Positions 35,016 to 44,217 of a DNA stretch of 64,000 bases are shown here, one piece after another; within the stretch, counting starts at the first letter, position 1, and the number at the start of each line of letters is the position of its first letter. The notes beneath the pieces are model-generated. The model saw only the letters and a list, made by a program, of their open reading frames with translations. It made no database searches and was not told the DNA's origin. This DNA comes from Scalindua_A sp046757465. GTDB taxonomy: Bacteria; Planctomycetota; Brocadiia; Brocadiales; Scalinduaceae. The stretch spans positions 1-64,000 of the forward strand of contig JBHHYH010000008.1 of assembly GCA_046757465.1 (NCBI GenBank), written 5' to 3'. Both the position numbers and the translations under genes were made by a program.

Positions 35016-35918
35016 ATGAGTAAGTCTCAGGAAAATCTGAAAGATGTCAATTTTATATGTGAGCGTGTGAATTGGTACCTGAAACAAAAACCACGAGAGC
35101 TAATAGAGTATTTTAAAGAGCACCGGTTCGACTCACTTTATAGCATACTACATCCTGAATCTGGAATGTTAATCTGCGGTCTTGAAGCCTCTAGGCGATT
35201 CACAAGTATTGCGGAAAGATTTCTAAGCACTCAAGTAGAGAAGAAAAGAAAAACTAATCTATCGAGATTTGTTGGTAATTTAAAAGAAGAGTTCTCAATG
35301 AGGTTTGTAGGGCAAGGGCAAGAACTATCACAAAAAAATATAGATCGTATGATTTCTTCTGCTTACAAGCGAACCGAGAAACAATATGAAAAGATTCGTC
35401 ATTATATTCCTTTCGAAATAATTCTGACTAAACACATCAATAGTTTTGAAGTAGGCCCGGTGCAATTTATTCATAAATCTAGATTTTTTGAATACCACAA
35501 GAGCGAAATCAATGATCTCAGAAATGGAATAAGAAAAGAACACCAAGATAGATGCAAATCTGCCGTCAAAGAGGGATTTCCTGTGAATAGTGTAGCGACG
35601 GAGGAACAATCCCAGCAATTAGCTAATCATTTAGTCGATGGACTCCTTGAATCTTTTGGTCAATATGAATGGTTTGCAGTTTTGGATATTGCGGAGTGCG
35701 ATTCACAGGTTTCGTATGACAGAGCTTTATTTACCACAAAGACAGCCTTGAACATTATAAAGCTGCTTTTGGGAGGACAGTATACGGACAGATTAAGAAC
35801 TGCACAAGATCATGGACATTCAACTAAGGGTGCAGAACTTACAAGAAGTAATGACGGAAAACTCCATATTTCTCTCTCTTACACGGTTCGATTTCACCTT
35901 ATGAAGATTCTGTTTTAG
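35016..35918 (+). CDS. Unrecognised protein, probably C-terminally frameshifted
   Basis: This 300-residue frame encodes a soluble, charged, mostly helical protein with no signal peptide and no family I recognise; FAVLDIAECDSQVSYDRALF and QDHGHSTKGAELTRSNDGK look like conserved blocks. A protein-like continuation is visible in another frame immediately after: if one TC unit is removed from TCTCTCTC at 35871-35878, the frame runs on to a stop at 36064, giving 348 residues ending YSELEKKYF. The annotated end (YTVRFHLMKILF) is therefore probably the product of a slip, either real or a sequencing error. AGGAAAAG precedes the ATG. Confidence 0.6.
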   Translation: MSKSQENLKDVNFICERVNWYLKQKPRELIEYFKEHRFDSLYSILHPESGMLICGLEASRRFTSIAERFLSTQVEKKRKTNLSRFVGNLKEEFSMRFVGQGQELSQKNIDRMISSAYKRTEKQYEKIRHYIPFEIILTKHINSFEVGPVQFIHKSRFFEYHKSEINDLRNGIRKEHQDRCKSAVKEGFPVNSVATEEQSQQLANHLVDGLLESFGQYEWFAVLDIAECDSQVSYDRALFTTKTALNIIKLLLGGQYTDRLRTAQDHGHSTKGAELTRSNDGKLHISLSYTVRFHLMKILF

Positions 35919-36121
35919 AAAATTCATACAAAGCTGAGCAGATATCAAAACACATACTTCTTACTGGACTAGATTACTTCAACACGCTTGGGCTCTTTAG
36001 CCATTCAATCAATCAGAAACAATTAAGGAAATGCTATAGTGAACTTGAGAAAAAGTATTTTTAAAATGTGGTCAGCGCCTATTTAATGACATAGAGTGTC
36101 CAAAACAAAAAACAGGTAAAT

Positions 36122-36420
36122 TTATTCCCTCGTTAACTGCCTGTATTTAATCCGATGTGGTTGATCGGCTTCTTTTCCCAGTCTCTTTTTCCTGTCTGCT
36201 TCATAATCTGAATAGTTACCTTCGAACCAACTGACAGTGCTGTCGCCCTCGAAGGCAAGAATGTGTGTCGCAATGCGGTCGAGAAACCATCGGTCGTGTG
36301 TGATGATGACTGCGCAGCCACCAAAATGATCCAGGGCTTCTTCAAGGGCGATGCGCATGGTATTTTACGTCCAGATCGTTTGTGGGTTCGTCCAGGAGCA
36401 ATACATTGGCGCCATAAAAA
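36122..36420 (-). pseudogene. ettA: Remnant of the energy-dependent translational throttle protein EttA (ABC-F)
   Basis: Only the C-terminal part of an ABC-F ATPase is left. Walker B LLLDEPTNDLDV is readable at about 36365-36412 in one frame; after one extra base near 36362 the next frame continues MRIALEEALDHFGGCAVIITHDRWFLDRIATHILAFEGDS to the normal end KYRQLTRE. Walker A, the linker and both LSGGE signatures are absent. The rest of the gene was deleted, and DNA upstream of it is now unrelated. Not functional as an ATPase. Confidence 0.88.
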
Positions 36421-36530
36421 TAGGAAAGAAATATGTCCTTAATCACAGTTCTTTTCTGATAAGATTTGCTGACTCACATCATTGAATAAATAATCTTCTC
36501 AGGGTTATTACTTACTGGAATACTCCTCAA

Positions 36531-37583
36531 TTATTTTGATATTGCTACAGTAGATTTCAGTACTGCTATCCTTGTAAATATATTTTCAACCAATAAATCA
36601 ATGTTCAGATTATAATCGATGTACTTAATAGACTTCAAAATTTCATCAATAATGTTCGTTATTTGTTCCTGTGTAAAAAACTTGCTCTGAGCTTGAAGGG
36701 TATCTTCATTGCCAACATTAAACAGGCATAAATCCCCTTTGTCAGTATTGCTATTCGTATCCCTGATTTTAACTATTAGAAGGTCACGATAAAATTGTAA
36801 TATACAGTTCAAAATGCCCTTTAGGATTTGCCTTTTTTCTTCCAGGGAACTACCCTTATTAAGATAAGATTCGACAAATTCTTCAGCAAAAGCAAGATTA
36901 TGCTCCAGCTTCAATTCTGAAATACGGCGTATGATATCATCGTTTTTTTCGTAAAATTTATCCTGAGCAAGTTCAATGGCATTTCCCAGGCTTCCACAGC
37001 TGAACCTTGAAATCCATTCAGCCTCTTTTATTTCAGTATCGAATTCATTCATAAGCTGTTCTTTTATAACATCGGTCGGAATCGGCTTAAACCTCATAAT
37101 CTGACATCGTGATTTTATTGTTTCCTTGATTGAAGCTAAGGAATTAGCGATAAGGATAATAATAGTGTTTAGGGTAGGCTCTTCGAGTGTCTTGAGCAGG
37201 CAATTTGAAGACTCCTCATTCATCCTGTCTGCTTCTTTAATGATAAATACCTTGTACTCCGATTCAACAGGGCTTAAGTTAGCATAATGTTGCATGTCCC
37301 TGATATTTTCGATCTTTACAAATTTATCTTTTTTATCCAGGGTGATCCAATGAATATCCGGATGATTATTATTATCAATACGGGTGCAGTTGTGGCATGT
37401 ATCACAAGAATCGCCCTTATTACTTTTACAGAATAAGGCCTTTGTAAATTCCTTTGCAAATAGTGATTTTCCAGTACCCTTTTGGCCGGTAAAGATATAC
37501 GCATGCGACAGGTGGTTGCTTGATATAGCTTTTTTGAAGGGATCGACAATATGATTTTGGGACAAAATATACTTGAAAGACAT
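36531..37583 (-). CDS. holB: DNA polymerase III delta' subunit
   Basis: Delta' is part of the clamp-loader that places the sliding clamp on DNA. The 350-residue AAA+ protein has Walker A GQKGTGKS at 33-40, a four-cysteine zinc module (Cys52, 60, 63, 66), the sensor and the SRC motif at 158-160 that supplies the arginine finger; LLKTLEEP is also present. The Walker A lysine is retained, more like DnaX, but sequence around it fits HolB. Its start shares one base with the stop of the lipoyl-like gene upstream, so the pair is co-translated. Confidence 0.88.
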   Translation of the reverse strand: MSFKYILSQNHIVDPFKKAISSNHLSHAYIFTGQKGTGKSLFAKEFTKALFCKSNKGDSCDTCHNCTRIDNNNHPDIHWITLDKKDKFVKIENIRDMQHYANLSPVESEYKVFIIKEADRMNEESSNCLLKTLEEPTLNTIIILIANSLASIKETIKSRCQIMRFKPIPTDVIKEQLMNEFDTEIKEAEWISRFSCGSLGNAIELAQDKFYEKNDDIIRRISELKLEHNLAFAEEFVESYLNKGSSLEEKRQILKGILNCILQFYRDLLIVKIRDTNSNTDKGDLCLFNVGNEDTLQAQSKFFTQEQITNIIDEILKSIKYIDYNLNIDLLVENIFTRIAVLKSTVAISK

Positions 37584-37858
37584 TATGCTTTACGTAAATT
37601 TGTTTTATGATTATCTTCTTCTGTTTCGATAATCGCTATAACATCACCTGTTCTTACTACATCACCTTCTTGTACTGTTATTTCGATTAATCTCCCAGAG
37701 ATAGTTGCCGGAACGTTAAAGGTGGCATAATTTGTTGAAACTTCCATAATATCTTCCCCTTCTTCAAATTCTTCATCTTCCTCAACATGCCAAAAGGATA
37801 CAGTAACTTCATTACCTGTTTCTATTCCAAGTTCCGGTAATTCAAGTTCTACCCGCAT
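37583..37858 (-). CDS. Stand-alone biotinyl/lipoyl-like domain lacking the modified lysine
   Basis: The 91-residue protein is a single lipoyl-type barrel: ELPELG at the start, the hinge EVSTNYATFNVPA at about 39-51, then SGRLIEITVQEGDVVRTGDVIAIIE. In lipoylated or biotinylated proteins the hinge carries DK or MK; here the corresponding position is Tyr44, so the domain cannot be modified in the usual way. It is translationally coupled to holB, with no dehydrogenase or carboxylase gene nearby. Its role is unknown. Confidence 0.75.
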   Translation of the reverse strand: MRVELELPELGIETGNEVTVSFWHVEEDEEFEEGEDIMEVSTNYATFNVPATISGRLIEITVQEGDVVRTGDVIAIIETEEDNHKTNLRKA

Positions 37859-38727
37859 TACATTTCACCTTAAACAAATGATTATTATTAGTAAGTAAAT
37901 TTAATGCGATAATATAATTGCTCTTAATTTTAATTATACTTTATCTCATTAGAATAAAAAAAGTTAAAAAAATTATACATAGGACAAATATATTGTCAAT
38001 AGTTTGACATTCAAAAAATACAAGTCGAAATATTGTCTTGATTGATAGCTAAATATTACTTGACTTCAGCATGTTTGTTATATAAAATTGGCAAAAATAA
38101 ATACTTATATTATGGTATATTAGATAGTTATGAAATATCTAGCGCTGCACCCATGCACTTTTATGAAATTATTTTCAAATACTGATGTATCACCTATCCT
38201 CTTTTATAAAATATAGTTATGGGATTGTAGTACTAGTTTGGAGCAGTTATATAAATTAATTCATAGAAATAAAAGTTATTGAGGTTGGAAACCTTAACGG
38301 ACAACAGGGAATGATATTTAAAACGATTTGTTTTTTAGCTGTTTTTATTAGACATCTCGTTAGAACACTAAACCCTTTTATGCTTCATTAGAACATTGTT
38401 ATAAATAATTTTACTTTTTTTGCGTTTTTAAAATTAAAGGAATCCGGGTAAATGCTTTGAGTAGGCTACTAATATTTTACTCTATTGGTTTACTCGGGAT
38501 TTTCTAATGAGGCGGCTTAATTCTTCTTTTATAATCAAGAATTATTCTGTAGATAATTTGTAGATCATTCCCAGTCGGAATCCGTTCAGGTCTAGATAAC
38601 AGTATTTACGCTTAAATACTGCTTTAGAGTATCCCCTCCATACCTCAGTTCTTTTTCTTCTAATTGCCCAAAGGTCTGAATTATTTCTTTTAATAGTTTT
38701 ATTAAAATTTAATACATAGGAAGAATA
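37859..38727. other. 869-bp AT-rich intergenic region
   Basis: This divergent region between the lipoyl-like gene and rny is mostly AT-rich, without repeat-family members or RNA genes that I can see. The only protein-like trace is the weak remnant at 38542-38742 on the minus strand. Confidence 0.5.
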
Positions 38728-38742
38728 GTGGTGATAAATCAT
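38542..38742 (-). pseudogene. Possible remnant of a formylglycine-generating-enzyme-like (FGE-sulfatase) C-terminus
   Basis: A 66-codon frame ends WRGYSKAVFKRK...DLNGFRLGM. RGG...GFRL is the characteristic end of FGE-sulfatase domain proteins, and an RYGGD reading occurs one frame away at the same place. The 5' end overlaps the rny start, there is no ribosome-binding site, and the similarity is short, so this is at best a decayed fragment. Confidence 0.22.
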
Positions 38743-40332
38743 ACGTTTCCCTTAGCTACCCCTTTTAGTGAAATCTTTTCAAATCCGTACCCAATATTAG
38801 TCCCTATACTACCAGTTTGCATAATATTTGGTTTCTTAATATGTTTATTATTTCTTAAATTACGACAAGTTGGCAAAGAAAGAACTTCCAGGAACATAAT
38901 TAGAGACGCAAGAACAAAGGCAGAACAGATAGTAAAGAATGCTGATATTACGGCAAGAGAGGAAATATACAAAAGAAGAGAGGATTACGAAAAAGTAACA
39001 CAAGAAACAAGACAAGAGCTGCGTCATCTGGAACGGCGTTTGAGCAAAAGGGAAGACAATCTGGAGAGAAAGATAGATATCCTGACAAAAAAGGAGAAGT
39101 ATATTGAAAATATGGCCACGAATCTATCAAATAAAGAAAGAGAACTTGGGAAGAAGAAGGAGGAGTTTGATGATTTGCTTCAGGAAGAAAAAAATACACT
39201 TTACAGAATTTCAGGCTTGTCCAGGGAAAATGCTGAGAAACTTCTATTGAGTCGCTTAGAAAAAGAACTTGAGATAGAACGTGCTAAAGCGATAGAAAAA
39301 AGTACTCAAAAGGCTAAAGAAACCGCTGAAAGGAATGCTGTTTCTTTAATTTGTACAGCGATACAGCGGTGTGCAGCAAATAACACGGTTGAGAATGTTG
39401 TAAGTACAATTGAATTGCCAAGTGACGAAATGAAAGGGCGAATTATAGGGCGAGAAGGCCGCAATATCCGCGCCTTCGAAAAGGCTACCGGGATAGACGT
39501 GATAGTTGATGATACTCCGGGTATCATCGTGCTTTCTGGTTTTGATAGTGTGCGTAGGGAGGTTGCCAGGATGGCGATGAAAAAGTTGATCCTTGATGGA
39601 CGAATCCATCCTGCACGTATAGAGGAGATAGTTCAGGAAATGGAAAAAGATATTGAACAGGTTATTCAAGAGACAGGGAAACAAACAAGTTTTGAATTGG
39701 GAATACATGATTTACATCCTGAAATCATTAGATTAATAGGGCGATTAAGATATCGTACCAGTTATGGTCAGAATCAACTTCAACATTCTATAGAAGTATC
39801 TAACCTTGCAGGTATCTTGGCGAGTGAATTAAACCTTAATACACAATTGGCCAGAAGATGTGGTCTTTTACATGATATTGGAAAGGCTGCCGGTAGTGAT
39901 ATTGAAGGTACTCACGCTATTGTCGGGGCGGATATTGCAAAAAGACATGAAGAAAAGCGTGTAGTTGTAAATGCAATTGCTGCACATCATGAAGAGGTTC
40001 CGTCGGAGACGGTATATGCCGTTTTAATAAATGCCGCAGATGCAATATCGGCTAGCAGACCCGGAGCCAGACGAGAAACTCTTGAGAAATATGTAAAACG
40101 GCTAGAGAGGCTAGAAGGTATAGCGACATCATTTGGCGGCGTTGAAAGTGCTTACGCAATCCAGGCTGGTAGAGAAGTAAGGGTCATAGTTCATCCAGAT
40201 AAAGTTAACGACAAATTAGCAAGCAAAATCTGTTATGATATTGCCAAGGAAATAGAAGAAGAACTTGAATATCCGGGAGAAGTGACGGTTACGGTAATTA
40301 GGGAAACACGTGTTGCACAGAAAGCGAAATAA
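38728..40332 (+). CDS. rny: Ribonuclease Y
   Basis: RNase Y is a membrane-anchored endoribonuclease that starts mRNA decay. The 534-residue product has an N-terminal membrane helix (about 22-43), a long coiled coil (about 50-210), a KH domain with GRIIGREGRNIRAFE, and an HD domain with LLHDIGKAAG and the distal AIAAHHEE. Two adjacent GTG codons (38728 and 38731) follow AGGAAGA and serve as start. mnmG begins 9 bases downstream. Confidence 0.95.
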   Translation: MVINHTFPLATPFSEIFSNPYPILVPILPVCIIFGFLICLLFLKLRQVGKERTSRNIIRDARTKAEQIVKNADITAREEIYKRREDYEKVTQETRQELRHLERRLSKREDNLERKIDILTKKEKYIENMATNLSNKERELGKKKEEFDDLLQEEKNTLYRISGLSRENAEKLLLSRLEKELEIERAKAIEKSTQKAKETAERNAVSLICTAIQRCAANNTVENVVSTIELPSDEMKGRIIGREGRNIRAFEKATGIDVIVDDTPGIIVLSGFDSVRREVARMAMKKLILDGRIHPARIEEIVQEMEKDIEQVIQETGKQTSFELGIHDLHPEIIRLIGRLRYRTSYGQNQLQHSIEVSNLAGILASELNLNTQLARRCGLLHDIGKAAGSDIEGTHAIVGADIAKRHEEKRVVVNAIAAHHEEVPSETVYAVLINAADAISASRPGARRETLEKYVKRLERLEGIATSFGGVESAYAIQAGREVRVIVHPDKVNDKLASKICYDIAKEIEEELEYPGEVTVTVIRETRVAQKAK

Positions 40333-40341
40333 GATTATAAA

Positions 40342-42177
40342 ATGAATATTAGTTATGACATCATTGTTGTAGGTGGAGGTCATGCAGGGTGCGAGGCGGC
40401 GCTAGCATCTGCCAGAATGGGTATGCAAACTGCGTTGATTACGATGAATCTTGATACCATCGCTCAAATGTCATGTAACCCCGCAATAGGAGGGCTTGCT
40501 AAAGGTCAATTAGTCCGTGAAGTGGATGCACTCGGTGGAGAGATGGGAAAGGTAATTGATGAAACAGGTATTCAGTTTCGACTTCTTAATGTTAGTAAAG
40601 GATATGCGGTTCGATCGCCACGTGCGCAAGCAGACAAAAAACTCTACCAGTATAGAATGAGAAGGATATTAGAAAAGCAGGATAATCTTTCGTTACATCA
40701 GGATATTGTTGATAAAATTATAATTAGTGATGGAAAGATATTGGCTTTAGTTGGTAATGGCGGAACGTGGTATAGGGCTAATGCCGTAATAATTACGACA
40801 GGCACCTTTCTAAATGGTTTAATTCACACAGGTAGTTCTAAGATAAAAGGTGGTAGAGCCGGCGAACCATCTTCTGGTAAATTGTCAAATAGTTTGAGGG
40901 ATTTAGGTTTCGAAATAAGCAGGCTTAAAACGGGGACACCGCCACGTCTTAATGGTAATAAAATAAATTACAAAGTATTGCAAGAGCAGGATGGTGATGA
41001 GCGACCTACTGCATTTTCTTTTTCTACAAAAAAGATTCAGAGACCACAAATCAAGTGTTATATAACATATACCAATAATTTGACCCATGAAATAATCAGG
41101 TCAAACTTAGACCGTTCCCCGTTATATACCGGACAGATTAAGGCCGTGGGACCGCGTTATTGCCCTTCCATTGAAGACAAGATAGTAAGATTTCCAGACA
41201 AAAATCAACATCAGATATTCCTTGAACCGGAAGGATTAAATACCTCAGTGGTGTACTGTAACGGTATATCTACCAGTATTCCATGCGATGTTCAGGAAGC
41301 AATGATACGCTCAATAAAGGGATTAGAAGAGGCTGAAATTACACGTTATGGATATGCAATAGAATACGATTATGTACCCCCAACACAGATTAAGCCTTCA
41401 CTTGAGACAAAAATTGTTAAAAACCTTTTCCTGGCAGGGCAAATAAATGGCACCTCTGGTTATGAGGAAGCTGCAGCCCAGGGAATTATGGCAGGAATAA
41501 ATGCTACGCTTAAGGTTCAAGGCCGCGAACCTTTTATTTTAGGTCGCTCTGAGGCATATATTGGTGTTCTAATTGATGATTTAGTTACAAAGGGAACCCG
41601 TGAGCCGTATAGAATGTTTACTTCCAGAGCTGAATACAGACTTATACTCAGACATGACAATGCTGATAGAAGGCTTATGAGATATGGGTATCAGTTTGGA
41701 TTGATTAAGGAAAATCAATGGAGAGAATTGTTAGAGAAAGAGAAAATTATCTCAAGAATGACTGAGTATCTTGAGAATAAAAAAAGCGGGGCTGATCCAC
41801 TGGCAAAACTCTTGCGGCGTCCAGACATGAATTATAACGATCTATTAAAGATAGATAGCAATTTGAAGGAACAAAATATCCCCCCTCTTATTCAAGAACA
41901 AATAGAAATTGAAATAAAATATAAGGGTTATATTGATAGACAACAAAAACAGATCGAAAAGTATAAGAAGATGGAAGAGCTTTTACTTCCATCATGGTTT
42001 AATTATGACGACATATCCGGGCTAAGGACAGAAGCCCGGCAGAAGTTGGACAAGATACGTCCTATTTCTCTTGGTCAGGCTTTGCGTGTCTCTGGTGTAT
42101 CTCCTGCTGACATTTCAATACTTATGGTATATTTAATGAGTAAAGGCAAAAGAGGTACTCAACCGTTAGTTACCTGA
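40342..42177 (+). CDS. mnmG: tRNA uridine-34 carboxymethylaminomethyl modification enzyme MnmG (GidA)
   Basis: MnmG with MnmE modifies U34 of certain tRNAs. The 611-residue FAD protein begins with the dinucleotide-binding motif VVGGGHAGCEAALASARMG and contains CNPAIGGLAKGQLVREVDALGG, TGTFLNGLIH, SRLKTGTPPRL, GPRYCPSIEDKI and QINGTSGYEEAAAQG, all hallmark blocks. Length is normal. It forms a two-gene unit with rny; mnmE is not in the window. Confidence 0.96.
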   Translation: MNISYDIIVVGGGHAGCEAALASARMGMQTALITMNLDTIAQMSCNPAIGGLAKGQLVREVDALGGEMGKVIDETGIQFRLLNVSKGYAVRSPRAQADKKLYQYRMRRILEKQDNLSLHQDIVDKIIISDGKILALVGNGGTWYRANAVIITTGTFLNGLIHTGSSKIKGGRAGEPSSGKLSNSLRDLGFEISRLKTGTPPRLNGNKINYKVLQEQDGDERPTAFSFSTKKIQRPQIKCYITYTNNLTHEIIRSNLDRSPLYTGQIKAVGPRYCPSIEDKIVRFPDKNQHQIFLEPEGLNTSVVYCNGISTSIPCDVQEAMIRSIKGLEEAEITRYGYAIEYDYVPPTQIKPSLETKIVKNLFLAGQINGTSGYEEAAAQGIMAGINATLKVQGREPFILGRSEAYIGVLIDDLVTKGTREPYRMFTSRAEYRLILRHDNADRRLMRYGYQFGLIKENQWRELLEKEKIISRMTEYLENKKSGADPLAKLLRRPDMNYNDLLKIDSNLKEQNIPPLIQEQIEIEIKYKGYIDRQQKQIEKYKKMEELLLPSWFNYDDISGLRTEARQKLDKIRPISLGQALRVSGVSPADISILMVYLMSKGKRGTQPLVT

Positions 42178-42256
42178 ATTAGGAGAGACAGTGCTTATAG
42201 ATGTGCTATTTTAGAAATAGAGAGGGGAGAAAAAAATTTAGAAAAATTTTATTTGT

Positions 42257-43591
42257 TTATGATAGATCCATACTCATTAAAAATTCAGCGTTTGACTGAG
42301 TTTTCATTATTCTGCCCCTTAGTAATTCTAATACCTCAGTAGGATTCATTTCGTTCAAAGCCTTTCGAAGCATCCAAATTCGTTTTAATTCCTCGGGGTC
42401 AAGTAATAATTCCTCTTTCCTTGTTCCTGACCTGTTTATGTCTATTGCTGGGAAAAGTCTTCTGTCTGCGAGTCTTCTGTCTAGATGTAATTCCATATTG
42501 CCAGTACCCTTAAACTCTTCAAAGATAACTTCGTCCATTCTACTGCCGGTATCTATAAGAGCTGTGGCAATTATTGTTAAACTTCCACCTTCTTCGATAT
42601 TTCTGGCAGCACCAAAAAAACGTTTGGGCTTTTGAAGTGCATTTGCATCAACACCGCCTGACAGTATCTTCCCGCTATGTGGTATTTCGGTATTATATGC
42701 CCTTGCAAGTCGAGTGATAGAATCAAGTAATATTACAACATCTTTTTTATACTCTACCATTCGTTTTGCCTTTTCAATCACCATTTCTGCTACCTGAACG
42801 TGACGGCTGGCTGGTTCATCAAATGTTGAGCCAATTACCTCAGCTTGGACGGAACGATCCATATCCGTTACCTCTTCCGGGCGTTCATCTATTAGAAGAA
42901 TTATCAAGTAAACCTCTGGGTGGTTTTTTGTAATACTATTTGCTATTTCTTGAAGAAGAACCGTTTTTCCTGTGCGTGGGGGTGCAACAATTAACCCACG
43001 TTGTCCTTTTCCTATTGGTGTAATTAGGTCCATTATTCTCATTTCCGTGTCCTGTTTTTTTGTTTCTAGCAAAATACGTCCTGCAGGATGTAGTGGTGTT
43101 AAATCATCAAAGACAACGTTTTCACTCATGAGATCCGGGTTTTCATAGTTTATTGCCTCCACTCTGAGTAATGCAAAATATCTTTCGTTTTCTTTAGGGG
43201 GACGTATTTGTCCTGAAATTACTGCGCCAGTCCTTATACCGAAGCGCCTTATTTGTGATGGTGATATATATATATCATCAGGGCATGGCAAATAGTTATA
43301 GTCTGGCGAGCGTAAAAATCCAAAGCCTTCGGATAACACCTCTACCACACCTTCTCCATACATAAGACCATTTTGGTTTACACGTTCCTTAAGTATTTTA
43401 AATATCAAGTCTTGTTTTTTAAGGCCAGAACATTCTTTTGCACCTTCTTTTCTAGCTGTTTCTTGGAGTTCTTTTATTGTCATCTTTTGCAATGCAGTAA
43501 TATGCATATCACCTCTTTTAATTTCTTCGTACTTCTCATTAGTATCCTTATCAATTGTAGCGGTGCTTTTACTGGATTTGGTTGTAACCAT
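42257..43591 (-). CDS. rho: Transcription termination factor Rho
   Basis: Rho is the hexameric RNA helicase that ends transcription. The 444-residue product has a short charged N-terminus, a Rho N-domain (KMTIKELQETARKEG), the RNA-binding cold-shock-like domain (EGFGFLRSPDYNYLPCPDDIYISPSQIRRFGIRTGD-type), Walker A VAPPRTGKT and Walker B VVILLDSITRLARAYN. It is last in an exonuclease-coaE-rho run on the minus strand, with 14 bases between coaE and rho. Confidence 0.96.
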   Translation of the reverse strand: MVTTKSSKSTATIDKDTNEKYEEIKRGDMHITALQKMTIKELQETARKEGAKECSGLKKQDLIFKILKERVNQNGLMYGEGVVEVLSEGFGFLRSPDYNYLPCPDDIYISPSQIRRFGIRTGAVISGQIRPPKENERYFALLRVEAINYENPDLMSENVVFDDLTPLHPAGRILLETKKQDTEMRIMDLITPIGKGQRGLIVAPPRTGKTVLLQEIANSITKNHPEVYLIILLIDERPEEVTDMDRSVQAEVIGSTFDEPASRHVQVAEMVIEKAKRMVEYKKDVVILLDSITRLARAYNTEIPHSGKILSGGVDANALQKPKRFFGAARNIEEGGSLTIIATALIDTGSRMDEVIFEEFKGTGNMELHLDRRLADRRLFPAIDINRSGTRKEELLLDPEELKRIWMLRKALNEMNPTEVLELLRGRIMKTQSNAEFLMSMDLS

Positions 43592-43605
43592 GCTAATCCT
43601 CCGTA

Positions 43606-44217
43606 TTAATTTTTAGTTATAAATTGGTTCCAGAAATCTTTAACTTGATTAAATGTATTCACTTTTGATAAATTGTTGTTAATGATAATATCAGCCATTT
43701 CCCTTTTCTCTCGCATTGAATATTGAAATTTCTCCCTTTTAGTTGTTTCGTGTAAAGGCCATTTACGACTCTTCTGGGCTCTTTTTGTGCAAATGTGTTT
43801 TTTAGCGTCTATGAATAAGAGTATGTCGCAAAGGTTTGTTAAGTTTGATTCCACCAATAAAGCGGCATCAAGAACTATTACATTTGCTTTATCTTTGACT
43901 GAAAGTTCAGCAATTTGACTTTTTATTCGCTTTATTACTTTTGGATGAATAATTTTATTTAATACTAGTAGTTTTCCTTTGTCTGCAAAGACGATTTTAC
44001 CAAGTGCACGTCTATTTATTTTACCGTCTTTGCCCTGTATATTATTTCCCCACTTTTTACTTATTTTATTCTTAATTTCCTCGGTATTAATGAGTTGATG
44101 ACAAATATTATCTGCATTAATAACGCTTGCCCCCAGTGATCTTAACATTTTTGCTACAGTACTCTTTCCACTTGCTATACCACCCGTAATGCCTATTACT
44201 GTAACTCGCTGTTTCAT
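43606..44217 (-). CDS. coaE: Dephospho-CoA kinase
   Basis: CoaE carries out the last step of coenzyme A synthesis. The 203-residue product has Walker A GITGGIASGKSTVAKML, the conserved GASVINADNICHQL and DAALLVESNL with the substrate-binding residues, and a lid region RAQKSRKWPLHETTKR. Length is typical. Its ATG directly follows the stop codon of the upstream exonuclease gene with no gap, so translation should be coupled. Confidence 0.93.
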   Translation of the reverse strand: MKQRVTVIGITGGIASGKSTVAKMLRSLGASVINADNICHQLINTEEIKNKISKKWGNNIQGKDGKINRRALGKIVFADKGKLLVLNKIIHPKVIKRIKSQIAELSVKDKANVIVLDAALLVESNLTNLCDILLFIDAKKHICTKRAQKSRKWPLHETTKREKFQYSMREKREMADIIINNNLSKVNTFNQVKDFWNQFITKN

